Below, piece by piece: positions 36,476-46,024 of a stretch of DNA of 64,000 nt. The DNA lies in assembly GCA_023382455.1 (NCBI GenBank), contig JAHDVX010000001.1:124001-188000 (forward strand). Direction: 5' to 3'. Source of the stretch: Flavobacteriales bacterium (GTDB taxonomy: Bacteria; Bacteroidota; Bacteroidia; Flavobacteriales_F; PHOS-HE28). Numbering within the stretch: position 1 is the first letter of the stretch; each line of letters starts with the position of its first letter. The position numbers and the translations under genes are program-made. The notes below the pieces were generated by a model, which was not told the DNA's origin, did not search any database, and worked only from the letters and a program-made list of their open reading frames with translations.

Positions 36476-39400
36476 TCAGTATTGAAGCCCGCTCCGTTTT
36501 CGGCCTTTCCAGGCAACGATGCCCGCAGCAGCCAACGCCAAGGCAATGGCCGCAATCCAGAGCGGGTTCCAGTTGCGCCGCAGGTGCACCGGCTCCAGAT
36601 CACCGATCAACACCAGGCCTGCCCAGTAATAAGGATGGACCAGGTCATCCTTGGCCGTGGCTAGGAACTCCAACTTGGCCTGGCGCAACGCCGCATGCTT
36701 GGCCATGCCATCCCGGAGCAGCTCATGAAAGCGGGTGACGATGCCCGCGCTTGTCTTCTCGTCGATATTCCAAAGGGCGACCACCATGCTTGGGCAACCG
36801 GCGTAGGCGAAGCTGGCACCTAACGAGCGGATGCCCTCCCCGGCCTCTTCCTTGCCTGCCCCGCTTTCGCAGGCGGTGAGCACGGCCAGCTGGGCACGCA
36901 GGTCCAGTTCGTAGATCTCATAGGCATGGAGGTAACCGTCGTCATCCGGTTCCAGACCTGCACCACCCTTGCTGAGCACCAGGCGCGAGTACATCGGGTA
37001 GGAAGGGTCCATTTCGGCATGGGTGCCCAAGTAGAGGATACCGTACTTGCCGGCCCTCTCGCGGAAGTGCCCTTCACTGGCCTGCTGGCCCGTGAGCACC
37101 TGGGCTGATGGCGAGCGGCCCAGGGCCTGGGCGGTCATCACCGCGAAGGGTTGCCGCACGTAGCGGAAGAACCGATCGTCCAACATGGTGCTGTCGGTCA
37201 CGGCCTTGCGGTAATCCGCCTTCACCCGGTCGCTGAAGCCGGGTGCCAGGGCCAGTACGCCGTTGGCCCGCTCCCGTGCCAGACCGGCGAACTGGATGGC
37301 CACGGTGGCACTGAGCAGGTAGGCCACGGTGTAGCGCTGGATGAGCAGATGGTCCGTGTAGTGCGCCACGCCGGGCTCGGAAAGCAGCAGCTCGAAGTTC
37401 AGCGTGCCCAGTTCGCCGTCTGGAACGATGAGCAGTTCCGGTGCGGTAAGCCGGTCCGCCACGGGGGCGAACACCAACTGGTGCAGTGCGTGGGCATGCT
37501 CCGCGAATGCCGTGGTCTCGCGCCGGTCCACGGCTTGCTTCAACCCTTTCACCGCCGCCCGCAGGCCCGCCGTATCGAGCCGGGTGATGCTGGCCGCCTG
37601 TGGCCCGATCACCAAGGCATAGAGGTGCTCCGCGGTCCTGGCATAGATAAGCAGTTGGCGTTCGGGCGTCAGCAGCGCCTTGCGCACTTCGGCGAGAGAT
37701 GGCTTCCGTTCCCCGTAACGCAGATCGAAGTAGCGCGGGTAATGCTGCTCGAAGGTGCGCAGCAGGTCCTTGAAGCGCCCGGCCTGCACATCGCCTTGGG
37801 CCAGAGCCTCCCGGTCCTCCGGAAGTTGTGCCAAGGCGGTGGTCAGTTCATGCTCCAAGGCGATGAGGCTGTCCGGCACCCCGGCGAAGCGCATGCTGGA
37901 AAAGCTGTTCAGGCGGTCCTTCAGCAGGATGGAACGATCGGTCTCGGTGAGCGTGAAGAAGCGTTGCAGGTCCTGCTCCGAAGCGGACTTTGCGTAGCTG
38001 GCGTAGGCTGTTTCCAAGGCCAGGTCGAACAGGCGCTGTTGGGCCGCCACGAGCAGGAGCTTGGAACTTTCATCCTTCACGGCGGCGTGGCTGCGGGCCA
38101 GGTAGCGGATCGCCAGGTCGAGCTCCTTGTTCCATTCCGCGGCATCGGTGCCCGTCCCCAGGGCTTGTTCGGCCCGGACCTTCCAATAGATGGCATCGGG
38201 GAGGATGTGCGGGTCCGTGAACATCAACGGAAGGCCGGAGGACTGCACGGCCTGGATCCTATCCCGCATGGCGTGCAAGGCGATGTCGGCGAAGGCCCGG
38301 GCCTCGGCGTACTGCTTCAATGGGAAGGCCTGCTCCGCCAGCAGCACGTCCACGCGCGCCACGCGGTAACTCTCCTTTCCGCCGATGTTCACCTCGATCC
38401 GGCGGGCCTCCCGGAGGTCTGCCATGGACCCGGCATGATCGCCGGAAGCGCCCCGTAGCGCTGCACGCCGCAGCAGGGCCTGCACCAAGGTCTGGCTGGT
38501 CTCCTCCGGGCCGCTGGCCTTGCTGGCCGCTATGCTTATCGCGAAGAGGGAATCGGCCTGCGCGGCCTGGCCTTGTTGCATGCGCACTTCACCGAGCTTC
38601 GCCACGGCCCGGGCATACTCCTCACTGTGCCCGCCGTACTTGGCCTCGCACGCGGCCACGTAGGAGCGCACCAGCTCCGCCGCCTGGGCCGGATCGCCGG
38701 AGGCCAAGGCCACATCGCCCTGCCGCTCGCGCACGGCAAGCAGTTGGGGATCGTCCGGCGAGAGGATCCGGCTCCGGTCGGCCCAAGCCAGCTCCAGCAG
38801 TTGGTGTGCCTGGCCGAGGTCACCCAGACCTTGGTACACCGTGGCCAGGTTGAGGTAGGTGCGGGAGCGGTTCACGATGGCCTCGTCACGCGTGGAGGGA
38901 TCCGTAGCGGCGGCGATGAGCTTGTTGCTCTCCCGCATGGAGCGGTAGTAGTAACTGCGGCTCCGGGGCAGGTCGCCGGCATTCTGCCACAGCACGCCCA
39001 GGTTGCCCAGCGTGGAGATGCGGCGGTTGATCGCGGCCTCGCTGCTGTCGCCCTCCAACGCTTTCAGGGCCGCTCCGTACTTGGCCTCCGCATCGCGGAT
39101 GCGGCCCAAATGCCAAAACGCCACACCGAGGGTGTTCCAGGATTCGGACCATTGCACGGCCGGAATGGAATCTGCCTTGGCGTATTCATCCAGCGCCATT
39201 TGCGTAAAGCGGGCCGAACCGGTGTGATCGCCCACGCTGCTGTAGTCGAAGGCCAGGTATTGGCAGGCCTTTCCCCGCTTGGCCCGGGGAATGTCCGGAT
39301 CGCTTTGCGCAACCACCACCGCCAGGGAATCCGTGCGGATATAATCGGTGGTACGGCCGGCCTCGTAATAGATCCAGCTCAGGTCGAACAGGGCTTCCAG

Positions 39401-39700
39401 CAAGTACGGTGCCCTGCCCCGCTCGCGCACACGCTGCACCAAGGACTCGGCGGCCGCCGCGCCGTCACCCCCGGTGAGCTTCCGCATGGCACGGCCGTAT
39501 TTGTACACGTACCGGTGCAGCGAATCCTGCCACGGGGTGCCCGGTGCCTGCTCCACCTGCAGCTCAATGGCCTTGGCCAGGTCCGCGTAGCGCTCCTTCT
39601 TGTAGAGGTCCCTGATCAGCGAGTCACGCCATGCGAGGTCCTGCGCCTGAACTGCGGCTGCCAAGACGACCACGAGGGGCAGCAGCAGGCGGCGCATCAC
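36476..39700 (-). CDS. Exported TPR-CHAT protease with C-terminal TM anchor
   Basis: Signal peptide MMRRLLLPLVVVLAAAVQAQ, TPRs, CHAT His (ILYLGTHAEMD) and Cys (AVLTACESGAG), TM WIAAIALALAAAGIVAWKG. Confidence 0.9.
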   Translation of the reverse strand: MMRRLLLPLVVVLAAAVQAQDLAWRDSLIRDLYKKERYADLAKAIELQVEQAPGTPWQDSLHRYVYKYGRAMRKLTGGDGAAAAESLVQRVRERGRAPYLLEALFDLSWIYYEAGRTTDYIRTDSLAVVVAQSDPDIPRAKRGKACQYLAFDYSSVGDHTGSARFTQMALDEYAKADSIPAVQWSESWNTLGVAFWHLGRIRDAEAKYGAALKALEGDSSEAAINRRISTLGNLGVLWQNAGDLPRSRSYYYRSMRESNKLIAAATDPSTRDEAIVNRSRTYLNLATVYQGLGDLGQAHQLLELAWADRSRILSPDDPQLLAVRERQGDVALASGDPAQAAELVRSYVAACEAKYGGHSEEYARAVAKLGEVRMQQGQAAQADSLFAISIAASKASGPEETSQTLVQALLRRAALRGASGDHAGSMADLREARRIEVNIGGKESYRVARVDVLLAEQAFPLKQYAEARAFADIALHAMRDRIQAVQSSGLPLMFTDPHILPDAIYWKVRAEQALGTGTDAAEWNKELDLAIRYLARSHAAVKDESSKLLLVAAQQRLFDLALETAYASYAKSASEQDLQRFFTLTETDRSILLKDRLNSFSSMRFAGVPDSLIALEHELTTALAQLPEDREALAQGDVQAGRFKDLLRTFEQHYPRYFDLRYGERKPSLAEVRKALLTPERQLLIYARTAEHLYALVIGPQAASITRLDTAGLRAAVKGLKQAVDRRETTAFAEHAHALHQLVFAPVADRLTAPELLIVPDGELGTLNFELLLSEPGVAHYTDHLLIQRYTVAYLLSATVAIQFAGLARERANGVLALAPGFSDRVKADYRKAVTDSTMLDDRFFRYVRQPFAVMTAQALGRSPSAQVLTGQQASEGHFRERAGKYGILYLGTHAEMDPSYPMYSRLVLSKGGAGLEPDDDGYLHAYEIYELDLRAQLAVLTACESGAGKEEAGEGIRSLGASFAYAGCPSMVVALWNIDEKTSAGIVTRFHELLRDGMAKHAALRQAKLEFLATAKDDLVHPYYWAGLVLIGDLEPVHLRRNWNPLWIAAIALALAAAGIVAWKGRKRSGLQY

Positions 39701-40428
39701 GGGTTGTATTGGCGCTCGATCTCCCGGGCGCGTTCACCATAGACCGGATCATCGGTGATGCCCATGTGCCGCATGGCCTCGTGGTTTCCGCTTCGCAGGT
39801 AGGCGAGGTAGAGGAACCAGCGGGCCTTGCCCTGGAAGGCTGATACGGCATTCGCCGCCACTTCCCGGAAGTGTGGTACGGCTTCCCCGGCCCTCCCTTG
39901 GGCCAACAGGGCACTGGCGATGTAGAACTGCAAGGTGTCATTGCCCGGGTCCGTTCGCAGCAAGGGTTCCCACTTGGCCACGGCCTCGGCATAGTCCTCC
40001 AGTTTATAGGCCACCATGGCATCCTGGAACTCGGGGTCCTTCACCACGCTCATGGGCACGGGCAGGCCGGGGTCAGGATGGTAGTACTGTGCAAACACCC
40101 GCTCCTGGGCCGATGGCCGGACCGCCCACCAGATCCCCGCTCCGAGGAGCAGGGCCAGCATGGCCGCATACTTCAGCAGCGGTGCCCAACGGCTTCCTCC
40201 CTCGGTTGAGCCTGTTCCGTGCGCCGCCCGAAGGTCCTTCAGGGTCCGCTCCACACCGGCCATTTCCACGGCCAGGATGTTCTCGCGTTCCAGCTCGAGT
40301 TCTTCACGCAGTTCAGGGTCCGAGGCGAGCTTCTGTTCGAAGGTGATCCGTTGCCCCTCCTCCATAGTGCCCAACACGTAGGCCTCCAACTCCTCAAAAG
40401 CCTCCTGCCGCAATGCTCCCTGTCTCAT
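39697..40428 (-). CDS. Anti-sigma-factor-like membrane protein with C-terminal TPR region
   Basis: LEAYVLGTMEEGQRITFEQKLASDPELREEL N-term, single TM YAAMLALLLGAGIWWAV, TPR-like C-term; overlaps flanking genes. Confidence 0.7.
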   Translation of the reverse strand: MRQGALRQEAFEELEAYVLGTMEEGQRITFEQKLASDPELREELELERENILAVEMAGVERTLKDLRAAHGTGSTEGGSRWAPLLKYAAMLALLLGAGIWWAVRPSAQERVFAQYYHPDPGLPVPMSVVKDPEFQDAMVAYKLEDYAEAVAKWEPLLRTDPGNDTLQFYIASALLAQGRAGEAVPHFREVAANAVSAFQGKARWFLYLAYLRSGNHEAMRHMGITDDPVYGERAREIERQYNP

Positions 40429-41036
40429 GCCTCCCGGTGATTATCGCCCTTGATCATCTTGCGGCTCGCGCGAAGCTTCATCATGCAGCGGTACTTGATG
40501 GTGCGGATGCTTTCCTCCTCCACGGACAGGGTTCGCGCGATGGTGGCCAGGTCCTTCCGTTCGAAGTAGAACAGGTCCAGTACTTGGCGGCACTTGGCAT
40601 CCAGGCGCGCGTAGACGGACCGCAGGCGGACCAGTTGGTCCTCCGTCCCGGGACCGGCCGTATCGGCTACCAGCCCGCTCATCTCTTCGTCACGCAACAC
40701 GCGCATGTGCCTGTGGTTTGCGGACCGGAGCACGTCCAGCCATTTGTGTTTGGCCACTTGGAATAGGAACCCGCCGGGATCGGCGTTCGTACCGGCCTCG
40801 TAGCGCCCCTCCTTCACCCGAAGCCAGAGCACAAGAAAAGCTTCCTGGAAGATGTCTTGGGCGTCGTCCAGCGTACCACTGTTGTCCAAGATGTACTTCC
40901 GTACGGCCGGAAAATGGACGTTGTACAATTGTTGGATGGATTGCCGCTCGTTGCACAGCAACCCCTGTAGCCAATCGTGACCGGCCGACACTTCGATGGA
41001 TGCGATTTTTCCCACGATGAATGGGGAATTCGCCAC
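40425..41036 (-). CDS. Sigma-70 family (ECF-type) RNA polymerase sigma factor; start uncertain
   Basis: AQDIFQEAFLVLWLRV, region 4 FYFERKDLATIARTLSVEEESIRTIKYRCMMKL; no ATG in frame close upstream, GTG start assumed. Confidence 0.85.
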   Translation of the reverse strand: MANSPFIVGKIASIEVSAGHDWLQGLLCNERQSIQQLYNVHFPAVRKYILDNSGTLDDAQDIFQEAFLVLWLRVKEGRYEAGTNADPGGFLFQVAKHKWLDVLRSANHRHMRVLRDEEMSGLVADTAGPGTEDQLVRLRSVYARLDAKCRQVLDLFYFERKDLATIARTLSVEEESIRTIKYRCMMKLRASRKMIKGDNHREA

Positions 41037-41259
41037 GATAATACTCAATGATCTCCATTCTGTCCAATGGCGGGGCGGCTTCTTCCGGTATTCCCCCTCC
41101 ACCCTGCTATCGGATTGGGTGTGAAATGTGAACAGGGCGAACGCCCGGGTTCCGCTTGGGAGGAAGGTGTCCGGGTAGCCGAATGCCACCATGGCCGTGG
41201 TTGGCAGGTGGCTCGTTCACATCGGCGGGCATCCCCCGATAAGAGGAAAAGCACAGCTC

Positions 41260-41700
41260 ATGTCGAAACCCAACAGCTTCTATCCAAACAAGGAAAAATG
41301 GTCCATGCAACTGATCGCCCTGGTGACGAGCGGGGTGGAAAACGGGCCACTCCCCGGCAGCACGGTGGTTGGCTACGTTCTGCCGATGGAGGACAGTGGC
41401 TCGATTGCCCGGGCCTTGGAAGACCTGCACGAGGGGCGGCTGCCCAGCACCGGCCGCAAGGTGCGCGTGGTGCTGCGGCCGGAAAAGGAGAATGCATCGG
41501 CCGGCCGGTTGAGCCCCCGGGAAAGCGAAGTGCTGCACGCCCTGGTGGAAGGGTTGAGCTACAAGATGATCGCGGACCGGCTGGATATCGGCTTCGAGAC
41601 CGTGCGCACCCATGTGAAGGCCATCTATTCGAAGATGGAGGTGAGCAACAACACCGCCGCCGTGGCCAAGGCGATCCATTGGGGCTTGGTGGCGGCCTGA
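41260..41700 (+). CDS. LuxR/NarL-type HTH protein lacking a complete receiver domain
   Basis: LSPRESEVLHALVEGLSYKMIADRLDIGFETVRTHVKAIYSKMEV; N-term lacks phospho-acceptor Asp region. Confidence 0.8.
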   Translation: MSKPNSFYPNKEKWSMQLIALVTSGVENGPLPGSTVVGYVLPMEDSGSIARALEDLHEGRLPSTGRKVRVVLRPEKENASAGRLSPRESEVLHALVEGLSYKMIADRLDIGFETVRTHVKAIYSKMEVSNNTAAVAKAIHWGLVAA

Positions 41701-41756
41701 GTGCTGGCCGGTGGAAGAATCGAAAGCAGATCGTTCACATCCGGACACTTGGCCCA

Positions 41757-41858
41757 ATGAACAACCATGACCCGAAACCCGACCACCAAGAACATGACCC
41801 GATAAAAGCCCGGAACAACCTGCTCGCAACCGCGTTGGCCCTGGCGGTGCCACTGTGA
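41757..41858 (+). CDS. Putative 33-aa small protein MNNHDPKPDHQEHDPIKARNNLLATALALAVPL
   Basis: ATG ORF followed by hairpin terminator at 41902; possible -7-like GACACTTG upstream. Confidence 0.3.
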   Translation: MNNHDPKPDHQEHDPIKARNNLLATALALAVPL

Positions 41859-41901
41859 ACGTGGGCGTACGCGGAAATTGGACCGAACACCAATACCGGC
41901 C

Positions 41902-41931
41902 GGGGCCGTCCCAAAAAGGGCGGCCCCTTCT
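41902..41931 (+). terminator. Terminator GGGGCCGTCCC-AAAAA-GGGCGGCCCCTTCTT
   Basis: Strong hairpin. Confidence 0.7.
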
Positions 41932-42200
41932 TCATTGTCCCCGGTTGGACCTGTCCATGCTTTTTGTGTTCCCGGATGGAATTACCGGTTTCCGGGTATT
42001 TTCATGGTGCCTTAACCCGATCACCTTAGCACCTGGCAACGCAGGAAGGACAATGGCATCGCACCGATCTTCCACGTCTCAGGAAAAACGGATAGTTCAA
42101 GCCAGGCACCTCCCGGCCCGGAATGTGCCACACTTACGGGCCGTCCAGGAACACCCGGCTCCGCAACCATCGCTTTCAACCCCGATAAACGCCCAAGCAA

Positions 42201-42626
42201 ATGCCCAACCGATTCACCACCCGCCGCATCATCCAGACCGATTCCCATGGAGTGGACCGATACTTCATTGAGGTCACTCATTCCACCAGCCTGGACTTCA
42301 AGGGCAACATCGGCGATACGATCAACTATGTCTCCACCGATGGGCTGAACCTGGATTTCACCGCCTCGAAGTCCGCCGGAAAGCCACAAGCACCTGGAAC
42401 ACTTCCGGTGGTGCTCTCCGCAACAAAGAAGGTCTCCACATTCAAGTTGGGGATCAACGGCCAGACCTTCTCGGGCAACGGGTTCTTCACCCTGATCATC
42501 CGGTACCGGATCGAGGGAGAACCCGACGAGGAGGACCCCATCAGCATCCTGCGTTCCGGCGGCGCCGGCGGCAACCCGGACACCATGAACCTGGTGGCAA
42601 CGTTCGTCCGGGAGGAGCTGGTCTGA
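42201..42626 (+). CDS. Orphan 141-aa protein, predicted beta-rich
   Basis: ORF adjoining the downstream metalloprotease gene (2-nt gap); no recognised family. Confidence 0.55.
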   Translation: MPNRFTTRRIIQTDSHGVDRYFIEVTHSTSLDFKGNIGDTINYVSTDGLNLDFTASKSAGKPQAPGTLPVVLSATKKVSTFKLGINGQTFSGNGFFTLIIRYRIEGEPDEEDPISILRSGGAGGNPDTMNLVATFVREELV

Positions 42627-42628
42627 GC

Positions 42629-43864
42629 ATGCGTCCGTTGCGCCACTCCATGTGGAAGGCCCTGGTCCTGCTGTGCACCCTGCTGTGCTGGCACCACGGA
42701 CAAGGCCAGCCTCCGCCATGCGAGGCGCGCACCTTGGATACCGGCCTGGCGCGCAAGGCCTGCGCCGACGTAAAGCCGGTTTCCGGAACCATCCTGCTCA
42801 AGAACACCGCAGGCCTTCCCTGCACGTGCGACTGCCTGGCATTGCCGCACATTTATCCGGACTACGACAGCCTGCAACACCAATTGAACCTGGCCTTCAC
42901 CAGGCGCAAGTCTACATGGGGGAGCCTGTTCTTTTCAGCATCATCGGACAGTTGCCCTCCCGACCCGCTTCGGTTGGTGGTGGCGGAAGGTGGCACCGTC
43001 ATTCCCTGCCCCGGCTCGCGAAGCGACTGCCCCGTGGACAACCGCACGGCCGAGCTTGCCGCCCATCTGATCGGCGTGCTGGCCTCCGATGGTTCGCCCG
43101 TATCCACCATCAGCGTGCAGGATGGCGCGTATGCCAAGCTCTGGCCCGTGATCAACAATGGCGGTATCACCATCCCCCGGCGATTCCTGGATGAGCCCGC
43201 CGTGGGCGAGGAGCTGATCACGTTCATGCTGCTCCACGAAGCACACCATGCCATGGAGCCGGATGCCACGGAGATCGACCATGACCGATGGGCCGCCGGG
43301 ATCGGGCTGCCACGCTTTTTCGGTGCCCGTTGGAATGGCATGGCCGGCACATTCCTGGACCGGTTGACCTGTCAACTTCGGGGCTACTACCAGGCGATCT
43401 ATCAACCTGAGGCGATCAACGGCACCATCCGCGCTGGCGGGGCCATTTACCCGGCCATGGAGTGCCGGGCGGATGCCATCCTGCGTGCGGTCTACCACCA
43501 ACCGATCGGCCCGGAGTGCACGGCGGACACCGTCGACCTGGTGGACCACATGTTCAGGCTTCCAGGCGAGCACCTTCAAGGTTGCAACACAGTATGCCCG
43601 GGTTGCCAATGGGACTTCAGCCCGGTGCTGGCCCATGGCACGTTGCTGGACTGCCCGCAATGCACCACCACGATCTTGGGGAGGGACCTCCGGCTTCGTT
43701 GTCCGGGGCCCTATGCCTTCTGCCAACTTCCGGACAAGCTGGTGGTGGACCACCTGCACAACCGGATGCCCGGCGCTGACCGGGTGCTCCGCAAACTGCA
43801 AAAGGCCGATGCGAGGCAGACCGGCCATGCCGCGCGCCTGGACCAATGGTTGCTGAACCCCTGA
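42629..43864 (+). CDS. Secreted putative gluzincin metalloprotease (HEAHH...ECRAD) with CxxC...CxxC segment
   Basis: Signal peptide MWKALVLLCTLLCWHHGQGQ; LLHEAHHAMEPD; AMECRADAILRAVY; CPGCQWDF..LDCPQC. Confidence 0.6.
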   Translation: MRPLRHSMWKALVLLCTLLCWHHGQGQPPPCEARTLDTGLARKACADVKPVSGTILLKNTAGLPCTCDCLALPHIYPDYDSLQHQLNLAFTRRKSTWGSLFFSASSDSCPPDPLRLVVAEGGTVIPCPGSRSDCPVDNRTAELAAHLIGVLASDGSPVSTISVQDGAYAKLWPVINNGGITIPRRFLDEPAVGEELITFMLLHEAHHAMEPDATEIDHDRWAAGIGLPRFFGARWNGMAGTFLDRLTCQLRGYYQAIYQPEAINGTIRAGGAIYPAMECRADAILRAVYHQPIGPECTADTVDLVDHMFRLPGEHLQGCNTVCPGCQWDFSPVLAHGTLLDCPQCTTTILGRDLRLRCPGPYAFCQLPDKLVVDHLHNRMPGADRVLRKLQKADARQTGHAARLDQWLLNP

Positions 43865-43885
43865 GCACACGCTCCTTCCAGCCCG

Positions 43886-45931
43886 ATGAACCCGCAGCCT
43901 TCCAGCCCCGCACGCGCCAAGCGGAACACCATTGCACCGTGGGGCGCGGTCTTGTTCCTGCTGTGGTCCACCGGCGCCTTTCCGCAAACGGCCTACGAAC
44001 GGTTCCGCCAAGCGTGGGATGCGGAAGGCACCGGACAACTGCAGCAACTGGTCCAGCCCGGTGTGAAGGACGTGCCACCATGCGTACATCTGCTAACGGA
44101 GGCGGCGCTGGCCTGCCGTCTCTCGGATGACCGGAATGCCCTGCTGTTGCTGGACAGCCTGGAGCAGGCCGCTTGCCGCACCGAATGGCCGATCCGGGCT
44201 GCCGGCCTGAAATTGAGGTCCTCCCTGCTGGTGAAGCTGGGCGATCCGGAATCCGGGCTGGTCGCGGCGGACAAAGGGCTGGGTCTGCTGAAAGGCAAGC
44301 CCTTCCCGGATGAACGGGTGGACCTGATGGTGATCCGCTCGGAGGCCCTGATGGTGCTGGACCGGTTTGACGATGCCATGGCGCAGCTGGTACCGGCCCA
44401 GCGTACGGTGGATTCCACCGGCTACGGCAAGGGCGGTGCGCTGGTGCACTTCAGCATCGGCAGCATCCATTTCCACCAGGGGCGCTACTCCGACGCCTGG
44501 CAGGATTTCCGCGCCGCCTACACCCTGGCCGGTGCCAGCGGGGCGCACTACCTGGCGATGAACGCACTGAGCAACCTGGCCGGCACGGCCATCATGCAGA
44601 AGGACCACACGCTGGCATTGGACCTCTTCGACAGCGTGCTTCAACGGCCCTCCGGGATCAGCCCCGAGGTGCTGGCCCAGGCACGCACCCAGCGGGGTTA
44701 CATCAAGGAACGGGCCGGCGACCATGCCGGGGCGGTGCGCGACCTGGAAGCGGCCGTGGCGCAGTGGGCCGCCATGGGCAATGCACACCTGCAGGTGCAA
44801 GCCATCCAATACCTGGCCACCTCGTGCTGGAACCTGGGCCGCAAGGAGCAGGCCATGGGCTTGCTGGAGCAGGCCTCGGAACTGGCCAAGCGTGCGGGGC
44901 AGGCGCAACGGCGGGCGGAGATCCTGCGGAAGCTCTCGCGCTGGTCCGCCGAGCAGGGCGACCCTGTCAAGGCGCTGGAACAACTGCGTGCGTACAGCGC
45001 CCTGTCCGATTCCCTGGCCAAGGCCAAGTACAACGAGGCCTTGGCGGCGAAGGAGGTGTTGTTCGGCACCGAGCGGAAGGAGCACCACATCGCCCGGCAA
45101 CAGCAGGCCTTGGAACTGGCCGCCGCCGTGGACCGCCGCAAGGACGTGCAACGCGCGGCGCTGGCCTTGGCCGTGCTCGCCGCCAGTATCGTGGCCTTCC
45201 TGCTCTGGCGCTCCCTGCGCCACCGGCGGAAACTGGCCGAGCAGGAACGGGAGCTGCACCTGCGCCAGGTGGACGACCTGATCCAACGCAATGAGATCAG
45301 CATCATGAACGCCATGCTGGAAGGGCAGGAAAAGGAACGCAGCCGCATGGCCAAGGACCTCCACGACCGCCTGGGGGCCATGCTCAGCACCGTCAAGCTC
45401 CAACTGGCCGCCCTGGAGGATAAAGTGGCGCTGGCCAAGGGCGACCTGCGTGCCCACTACGACAAGGTGGCCCACCTGCTGGACGAGGCCGTGGGCGAGG
45501 TGCGCCGCATCGCCCATGACATGAACTCACTGACCCTCTCCCGTTTCGGGCTGGCCAAGGCCCTGGAGCAGCTGTGCGACAGCGTTCGCGTCTCCGGGCG
45601 GCTGGCCGTGGACCTGCACCTCTTCGGGCTGGAGCGCCGCATGGATCGTTCGCTGGAGATCGTGCTCTACCGCATCACGCAGGAGCTGATCAGCAATGCC
45701 CTCAAGCATGCCCGCGCGAAGGAGATCGAGGTGAGCCTCACCCGCGAGGCCGGCCGCATCAGCCTGATGGTGAGCGATGACGGCAAGGGTTTCAATCCGG
45801 CCCAGGTCGCCGCCGGCATGGGCTTGGAGAACGTGCGCAGCCGTGTCGCATCCTTCGGCGGTACCATCCAAATCGACAGCACGCCCGGCCACGGCACCAC
45901 CGTGAGCGTGGAAGGCCCCGTGACGGAGTGA
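43886..45931 (+). CDS. TPR-containing sensor histidine kinase (HisKA_3, NarX/LiaS type)
   Basis: TPR-like N-term, TM LALAVLAASIVAFLLWRSL, RSRMAKDLHDRLGAMLSTVKLQL, HATPase. Confidence 0.9.
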   Translation: MNPQPSSPARAKRNTIAPWGAVLFLLWSTGAFPQTAYERFRQAWDAEGTGQLQQLVQPGVKDVPPCVHLLTEAALACRLSDDRNALLLLDSLEQAACRTEWPIRAAGLKLRSSLLVKLGDPESGLVAADKGLGLLKGKPFPDERVDLMVIRSEALMVLDRFDDAMAQLVPAQRTVDSTGYGKGGALVHFSIGSIHFHQGRYSDAWQDFRAAYTLAGASGAHYLAMNALSNLAGTAIMQKDHTLALDLFDSVLQRPSGISPEVLAQARTQRGYIKERAGDHAGAVRDLEAAVAQWAAMGNAHLQVQAIQYLATSCWNLGRKEQAMGLLEQASELAKRAGQAQRRAEILRKLSRWSAEQGDPVKALEQLRAYSALSDSLAKAKYNEALAAKEVLFGTERKEHHIARQQQALELAAAVDRRKDVQRAALALAVLAASIVAFLLWRSLRHRRKLAEQERELHLRQVDDLIQRNEISIMNAMLEGQEKERSRMAKDLHDRLGAMLSTVKLQLAALEDKVALAKGDLRAHYDKVAHLLDEAVGEVRRIAHDMNSLTLSRFGLAKALEQLCDSVRVSGRLAVDLHLFGLERRMDRSLEIVLYRITQELISNALKHARAKEIEVSLTREAGRISLMVSDDGKGFNPAQVAAGMGLENVRSRVASFGGTIQIDSTPGHGTTVSVEGPVTE

Positions 45932-46024
45932 ACCGCACGCTGGCTTGTCCCGTGGAGAACCCGTCGGGCGGCAACCGTGCAACCAACACCCTTGATCGGC
46001 CCTTGGTCACGGAATGTACCGTGG

